Below, piece after piece: positions 41,201 to 50,200 of a stretch of DNA of 64,000 nucleotides. Both the position numbers and the translations under genes were made by a program. The notes beneath the pieces were generated by a model. That model worked only from the letters and a program-made list of their open reading frames with translations. It did not search any database and was not told the origin of the DNA. Origin of the DNA: Pampus argenteus (Eukaryota; Chordata; Actinopteri; Scombriformes; Stromateidae); assembly GCA_036937835.1 (NCBI GenBank), contig CM072873.1:14310001-14374000 (forward strand), read 5' to 3'. Each line of letters starts with the position of its first letter. Position 1 is the first letter of the stretch.

Positions 41201-44200
41201 TACTCCACAGAAAACAAGCTTGAATATCAAATACAGACCACTTGTAGAAGTGAAGTTTCCTTCATGGATTATAGAAAAAAATATATATATGTTTTTCTCA
41301 AAAACATCTAGTGGGTTATCAATCCATATCTTTCAGTAAGTAAACTGTACCATCTTGACAGGATATATACAGGTCCAAAGGTCTGAGACCTTGTCACTAG
41401 CCATGTTAGCTGGTTACTTTTGTAACGTTTGTGAACAAAGGTTTCAAGCTACCAACTACAGTTGCTAACTTTTCACATTCCACCTTTCAAATTGATAGGT
41501 TTCTCGTGGAGTATCCCTTTAAAATCTTTTGAACTTAATTGAGACAAAGCATTTTGTGGGAAATGGATCTGGTCCATCTGATACCACAGGCATGAGTTTT
41601 AACCACCGCACAATTTCCGAACCACCACCTCTGTGTTTTTGACCAGTTTTACAGCTGCAGCTCTCTGTGGCTCCCGTTGTTGGAGCACAATATTTCTTTT
41701 ACAGGGTCACGCATCACACGGCAACCCATTTTCAAAGAGCAAGCCTGTCTATTCTCTAATCTGTAACTGAAGCTTTTAATATTTGCTGTCTGCTAAAACA
41801 AATATGGATTAAAAAAAGACAGTGAAGCTCTATTTTACAGACAGAACAGACATAAAACATCCCTCCTTTCCGGGATATACAAATCATATAAACTGAGCTC
41901 TTAGGGAATTATACACAATTACCAAACTGGAGTGAATGTGAGGTCTGTCCTCTGTGTGACGAATCATTTGAGTCACTGCTTTCGCCATTCAAATCTCTAA
42001 CTTCAGTTGATGTCTGCTGCAGCAGATTAGCTGCACCACGATGCTGTGGTTTACTCAGCATCTGAAAGGCCAGAAAGGTTATGTTTACAAGCTTGTGAAG
42101 CGATGCTTATTTCTGACAAGTAGCAATAATGAAAAGCTTATTTCTACTGTTGTCCAAGATTTTAGTTGCCTATGCCAGTCTTTAAAAAATTTTTCCAGCC
42201 AATACATCAGGGAGGAGTCCAGTGGAAACACGGAAGAGGTCATATGACTTAGCCACCCAGGAGTGAGATGCCAGACGTGGCACAGCAGCTTTCCTAATTA
42301 CTACAATATGTTAAAGCTTCTAAGCTCTTGTCTCGGCCGCGGGTTTTTCAAAAAGGAACCTGACCTACATTTCTCCTCCGTGCTCTGAATTCACAAAAAA
42401 GTTGTTTAAGTTCAGAGAGGAGAGATCTAAAATAGCAACTCCCTTTTCTCACACCGCCTGCTGCGACAGGCAAGCTTGCAATCCAGCCAACAGGGCCGAC
42501 GGCAAGTAACCAAACTACAAGAGTGAAGAGATGCATTCACTGAAGATTGTACAAGATAGATTTGAGATTTTTTTTTTTATGAAACAGTTATGACTGAAAT
42601 ACCAAATCTGCAAAATGTGCACAACATTAATAATCAATTACCATTGCCAGCTATACAGGTCAAAGCAGACCGGATGCCTTTACCATCATGACTGCCAAAG
42701 TGTAAAGCAATACAAACACTGTTGATACAGCAATCGGTTACTAATGTCATATGAGGATTTCCCGGGAAGCAAAGATGAAAGACACCGTCTGCAAAGAGAA
42801 AAAAATACTCCACACAGTGAAGGCATTAATATTTCCCCAGGCCAAAATAATCAATATAAGAATGAAGGAAAAAAAATCAAGATGTCAGGAAATAAATCAA
42901 AAGGAAGTACTCTCAGTCACAAATAATAATGCCATTGAAATATAAAAAATGAAGGCAGAAAACATAGCAGTTACATCATTACTGAGCCTGAAAATTTTAT
43001 GTCAGACAGAAACAATCGAAACAATCGAAACAAAGAGCGTCATTAAATATTAAAGAGGCCAGGTTAGTTTTTTGGGGGGGGGTTTTTGTTGGAAAATATA
43101 AACAATATTTCCACAAAGCGACTCTTTGATTCATGAAAATAGTTCAGAGTGAATCAATATTTCCCTTAAATGTGTCACTGGACTACAAAAACATCTTGGA
43201 ACATTTTATTCAGGGACAGATGATTTAAAGAGGGACGAGGCAGCCAGTACGCAGAGCTCTAGAAATGTCACATTTCCTTTTTTTACTACACTAAGCCTCA
43301 ACTGTTAGCGAGCAGCCTCAATATAATCTCATCTACATCTGTCACAAAGTTTTGACACATCTCTCTGCCTTTTCAGCCTGTTAACCTCATTCTCTCTCTT
43401 ACCCCCCTGAAAGTGCTGGAACATGGGACAAAATAAACAGGCCCCAGGATGCTCGTAATCATGGAGCTATTTCAATAATTTCAGCTACATTAAGAAATAA
43501 GGTCATCTCTGCAGCAAACAATCACAGAAGACACAGTTATGTTCTTGGTAATGGAATTTATCCATTAGCACAGTAGAGATGGAAACATAATTTGTGGTTT
43601 TAGGTTAACAAATGAGGTGGACATTATCTGCAGTTATGTCACTTGATTTAACGTAGTGAGGAAAAAAACAATATTATAGCAAAACTGAAAAAGTTCATTT
43701 TTGATGTTGGGACACACAAAACAAGATTGATCATCATATTAATCATAATCAATTTTCCTTGATAAATATTTTTTTTTAAAAAGATCAACTTTAAAAATGG
43801 TCTATTGATGAACTGATCGATACCTTTATTATTTTTTCTATCCAAACTTTTGGCTTTAAAATTGCATTTTTTAGCCACTCGGGAGCAGCTGAACAAGCAC
43901 ATTAACATATTGTCAGTTTATAAAGTTCCATCCATATGGTGAAGATCATTAGAAAGGGAACATCATTAGTTTTCATTTGGCGTTGTGTCTGATGAATGCA
44001 AGTCCAATATGTACTCTCCTTTTAGCTCAGACTTGACCTCTACCAACTCCTGAGGGAAATATCAGACTCCGCCTTGCTGACCGGCGAGCTGCTGTCTGTC
44101 TGCCACTGACTGCTACCTGGTCAGTGGTGTTACGGGAATTTTAAAGAAAAAGCCTAAAATAAGGAGGATCGAATTCAAAGTTTAAGTTGAATTTAATGTT

Positions 44201-47200
44201 CTTGTACAAGAGGAGCGTTTCACAATGCAACACACTAAAGGGGTTTTTTTTTTACTGAAAAGAAAACATCTGCCTGCCGCTGGTGGAAAAACGCCAGCAG
44301 CAAGACTGAACAAAAACAGTGTGGGCTGAAAAAACCAAAACAATGAGCTGAATGAGCTAAAATGCTCTGTAGAGCTCAGAGACTTTCCAAACATTTTACT
44401 AGTGCAGCTTTGAGGAGGGATATATTATGCTTTTTGTGTTTTTCTGTTATTTATATACTGTTACGATGTCGAATGATGATGATGTCAAAGTACCAAAGTC
44501 TGAGGTCAAGTTATGTTGAAACGAATCCTGCAAGTCAAAGGTCAGGGCTGCAACCTGCCGTGAACACGGTTAGTTTGAAACTGTTTTTTCTACCTTGCCG
44601 ACAAGCTGAGATACTGAGGAATTATATCTTATTGAACCATTTTCTGTTGGTGAATGAAACCTCACCGTCTAATATCATATGTTGGATTAGCTCTGCTGTT
44701 TCAGGGCACTTCTTTAAGGTTCAATGCTGACATCCAAGAAGTGAACATGCTGCAAAACTGTAAAAAGGGAAATGTCATTCTTGACTCCATATCTCAAGTG
44801 GCACAGTGATGCTTGTTCCATTTTACAATTAGCATGACTTTAATGTTGGCAGTATATGCTAATTAATCATCAGTGTTGTTGATCCATTGCATAGTAAAAG
44901 AGTTTTAGCTCCTGAGCCCAGAAGTATTAAACTCCTTGTGCACATAAGCTAGTTATTTAAAAAGCTAGAATTTACATACTCAAAAGAAGATTAACAGTGT
45001 TTATGTTGTGTTGCTGCTTCTTATTGACAGTTAATATGGAACTGAATACATGAATACATCTCAGACACCACAGACGTGGGTTGAATAGGTGCGTCTATAT
45101 AGGGTAATCTAGTGTTTATGTCTACACTTTATCAGTTGTATTATATCCTTCAGACTGATGCAGGCCTTGATTTTTGACTGGAGTCTTGACCCTTCTGGCG
45201 GCTTAAGTACACCAGCTAAATTGAATGTAAACTATCCCATATTGTGCACATCAGGTTGCTTCAGTATTTCATTTTTTTTGTGTGGACATAGCACATACAG
45301 AGTCTGTCATATCTTGCTTCTGATCTCATTCTGCAGAACAGATATCATCAACACAGGTCCCTAGAAATCAAATATTGTCTGTGGGAAAACAATAGAAGAA
45401 AACAAAAAGCAGGCAGTCAGGCATGTTACTGGGCACTGAGGCATGAGGAAAGTCAGCTGGACGCAAAATTGATCAGTCTGCAGAGTCACCAAGCATCTCA
45501 AATGTGTGTGAGGGTGTGTGTGTGTGTGTATATATATATATGTGTGTGTGGAGTGAGGAGGCGACTGCCCTTTCCTGTCCTGCCCCATTTGTCCTCCACG
45601 ACGTGCTGCATCAGCAAAATGGATATCTTACATAAGGCCCTCTGACCTAACATTCAAAGAACATGGCAGGGAATTTCTAGGACATTTTGCCTTTATTTGA
45701 GAATGACAATCGAGATGTAGACAGGAAAGGTAGGGAGAGAGAGAGAGCGGATGGCACACAAATAATGGTTCTTGGCTGTGATCAAAGCTGGAGGTTGCAG
45801 CCATCTGCCTTATGTCCTACCCTGTACGCCAGAGTAAATACCCTCAAGTATTTAGGCATAAATACTAATGACTGGATGAACATGGTAAACAGTACCTGCT
45901 CACAACAGCAGTTTAATATTGTTCCCAGAGCCGCTAGCGTGGCTGCAGACTCCCAAAACATTGGTACAGAACAGGCACTAAATGCAGGACAACAAGAACA
46001 ACAAGGGGAACATAAGACAATGAGAGGCTTTAACTGCCTCTCATTCATCCTACTCTAAATTCCCGCAGTGTGAGCATCCCAGGCAGCCAGGGGACAAAAG
46101 AGCGACTGTCTCCCTGCTGCTCAAAGCGACATCTCAGCACTCTCGCCTCCAACAGGCCCAAATATGACAGCCTACTGGGTCCAGCTGCCACTCGAGGGCC
46201 CATTCAATCCCTGCTCTGTCTCCGAGATTGGCCCCATCTCTTGCAACACTTAGCTTCAGGCCTGTAGGCTGATGTGAAGAAATCCAACTGATGCCCACTT
46301 CAAAAATACCAAGATGTTAACATAGCCCCTTAAGAGGAGAGGAGGTGGTAACATTGCCACCGTGTTTGTTTTTGCAGGATTAGGAGGCTCTTAGAAGACA
46401 CAGCCATCCATTTAGGAATAAATAATGCAATTATTGGAACACCCTGAGAAATGAAATGGCACACTCGGTGCTCATTCAAATGCCTCTTACGATGAGGTGA
46501 CATATCTTACAGTACATTTCACACTAAATATGTAAAGGCAGACACTTAACCAGACTGCTGAGGACTATAATGAGGACAACCCTCAGCGTACCCTTCATGT
46601 ACTTCATATACCGGCCTAACAATATGAGCAGCAGCAGACCAGAGCCTCATAAACTCTTAGTGCTGCCTTACAAAGAAAAGCAGAAGACATTTGCAGTGCG
46701 GCGAACATTTTTAAAGCACCTTGTGTCCATGTGTCTAAATCTGACATCTGGATTTCCAGACCAGAGGCAATTATCATTCAGCCACTCTCTAAAGAGGCCC
46801 CTCCCTCATCTATGATAGGTGATTATTAAGCATCTCAGCGTGGAGCAGCATATGTGTCCTGAAGTGACTCTGGGAAACGTGAGATCAATGCAGAGGCAGC
46901 ACTTCTATCAGTCCCAGTTCTAATAGCCTTGGGCTTCAGAGACTGTCAAGCAACTGTGGGACTGGGATTCATGGAGGCATTATGAAATAACAGAATAAAC
47001 TGATAAAATTGGGAGAAGAACAGAGTGTACCAGTACTAATTAAAAATGCTACTTATAATGTACAGTACACTGGCTTGTCTTGGTTTGTGTTAAGAACAGT
47101 GATGATCCCACGCAATTCAATAGCTAGTGTGACTCTGCACAAAGATACAATCAGTCTACCAGCACCCTTTTTTATTGTTGAATCCATACAAAAACCAAAG

Positions 47201-50200
47201 TTGTGGTTTGACAGGGACTATTTCTTTGCTCCTGACAATGTGAGCATTAAAGATGCTACTAGTCAGACTTTATTAATCTTGTACAGAACCAGGCAAGCTG
47301 TGTCCTCCGTTTTCAGCTCTAAACTAAGCTACCCAGCTGCTGGCAGTAGCTACATATATTTTACGGACAGACACGAGAGTGGTTTTATTGATCTTTTAAT
47401 TTAACTTTCAGCAAGAAAGAAATTCCCATTAAAAACAGCACAGCACTTATTAAGGCTGCTGCTGTCATGAAGTACACTCAGACATATTGAAATATGACTC
47501 ATGATCATTTCTAACAAATTTTTTCCCCCAACATGTCTCATTGCAAAGTGAGAAATAGGTGCGTTTAAGACTTGCTGAAGGTCCGGGGAAATCATTTGAA
47601 TAGCTATTAGACTGTGTGAATCATAAACCTGATAAAAAAACAGATTTCAGAGAGAATTAAATGTGTGAAAACATTGAATGTGCACAGTTTTCAGGTCTCG
47701 TCATGCGTGTCCTCTGCCGACTCTTATCAGCTTTCCTACTGTTTCGATAAAGAGTAAAATATTAAAGGATAAGGTGGGCAATTTTCTATATTTTTCTTAT
47801 TGTCAACAAATTGCATGTGCAGAGCCAAACCAACAATGCAACAGAGGTGTACGGCACAGGGGAATAAGATATATCAGGCTTTGGATATACACACACACAA
47901 TACTTGTAAAAAGGAAGATTTGTACACAATCAGAAAAATATAGAGAACCAGTCTTATCCTGTAAGAGAAGCTTAAACTGTGGTTTCGGCCACCACGTGAG
48001 TCTGATACCACTGAATTAGACAGTTGATTTGACATTTGGTTAACACACTGAGTTCCTCTTGTTTAAACTCTATCAGACACCGGTCAATAAGGAGCTGCAG
48101 TGATCTTTAAAAGACAGTCTTGATTGGCAGTGTGCTTCACTCATAGCACCACAGATCCACACAGTAAAGCAACTTCAACGTGACAACATGACACTGCTAT
48201 AAGTGCAGTACTTCGCTGACAGACATGCAGGGTCACGAGGGATTTAACCTGGGATTTTTAGTTACAGGAACCTTTTTATCTACTTGTCCACTCTGCCGAA
48301 TAACATCACCGCTATGCTATTCCTGGAAGTGAATTAGTCTTATTTCAGCTAAAAGCCATGCAATGTAATACTCACTGAAAGTATTAACTTAAGAGGATAG
48401 AGGGAGGCTAAGGAATGGCATCATCAGTAAAAAAAACAAAAAAAAACACACATACTCCACCAAACGCTCATATTAATTACAGCTTTTTTCCCTTCTCCAC
48501 AGGCTGACAGCTGTTGCCCAACATCTCACTGTAGGCATCAATCAAATGGAGTTGAAATACAACACAAACTCCTGAAAACTTATTTCTCTCATTGCATCAT
48601 AATAAAAATGTGCGTTTATTTTGTGGCTGATAAAAAATATGAAAGTGCAGAGTATCATTTAGAAGTCAACATGATGTCAAAATGATAAGATCAAATCACC
48701 AGAAAACATTTTTTCAAAAGTTAAAGTGGTCTTTGTTGTTGTGGCTTTGTTAACATTGTAACTACAGGTAGCCAACATCTGATTTCCTCCTCACATCTGT
48801 TTGCTATTGACAGTGTGAACAAATTCAATTTACTAATCAATGTAATGTTTGACCATGACTCATCACTCAGGAAAGATGAGATGTCCTTTATAGAGCTGAA
48901 ACTCGATCCACAAGAACCTCTCTGGCAACTATTTTTTATAATCGATTAATTGTGATTTATCATAATAATTAATTAACAGATTAATTCATATTGAATAATA
49001 ATAATCTTTCAATTGCAGCCCTCATGTTTCCATTTGGACTGGAATGAAAGCAGACTTAGTAATGGCATAACAGGTATGTGGCTGAGCAGGGTTACAGGAC
49101 AACGTGGCAAATGTGACATGTGACAAAATTAGAGCAAATCATAAAGAAGCTAAAGGCTGAAATAAAAAAGGAGCCGCTCTGACTAATGAACTAGACTGTT
49201 GGATCAGTGGAGCAGAGAATGATGACCCATTTATAAATGAGGCCTTGTGTCGTCTTCTTCAGGAGCTGGAGTTCTTTTTTGTCTCTTAGATTTGTTCCAA
49301 ATGTGATTTTATTCAGACTGAAAGAAAATGCAATCAAAGGTTGATGAACATAAAGCTTGTAAGTGGACCATCTGCAAAATCAAGAATGCTTAATTTATAA
49401 CTCCTAAACATGCTACGGATTAAAGCTGAAACAATTAGCTGAATAATTATTTAGGTGATTATCAGAAAGTTAATCAGCAACTTTTTTTTTAGATTAAATC
49501 GTCATTCATTACATAAAAATGCCAAATATTTGCTTATTCCAGCTTCGCAAATGTGAATATTTGAAGCTTTTCTCTGCTTTATATTACTGTAAAAGTAATA
49601 TCTTTTGAAATGTTGATCTGATAAAGATATAACCTTGGGCTGAGTGGAGCTGCAGGAGGAATTTTAAAGAGTGAACATAAAAAAAGGGAAATGATAGTGG
49701 AAATATCCATTATGCGCAGCCCTACTATGGGTGAAATCATCACAGCTTCTGAGCTTTTGAGCTACCAGATCCAGATCTCCATGACAACTGAGCAAACTCC
49801 AACCGCTGATGAAGACCATGTGACATGGTTGAAAGCACAATAAAAAAAGCTATCCAACATGTGGACCTTGAAATTAAATTGTTTATTTGTTTTTGTTGGG
49901 TAATCTAGTCTGAGTGGAAAATGTTGAATTTGGCAGTGGGTTTCAATGTGAACAGAGCCTTTGAGTCTCTGGGGGTCACAGGAGCCAAATGGTCTCCATG
50001 GTGCAGTCTGGCAAAAAGGTCTGGCATAAAGCTGGTTATCTGTCGTGACAGCTGAGAGGGTGATTATGAGCATTCAGGGCTTTTAACACAAAGTATATCT
50101 GCAGAACAACACACCTTCACTTTACAGCCCTGCACTGAATGATGGAGCTGGTATTTATGAGTTAGTAACTGTTTGTGTTGGTGGATGGTTGCCAAATGGT

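Noticed and set aside
45687..46058. Plus-strand frame of 123 codons
   Set aside because: Its start lies in a diverged interspersed repeat with a GAGAGA run, and no family resemblance was found.
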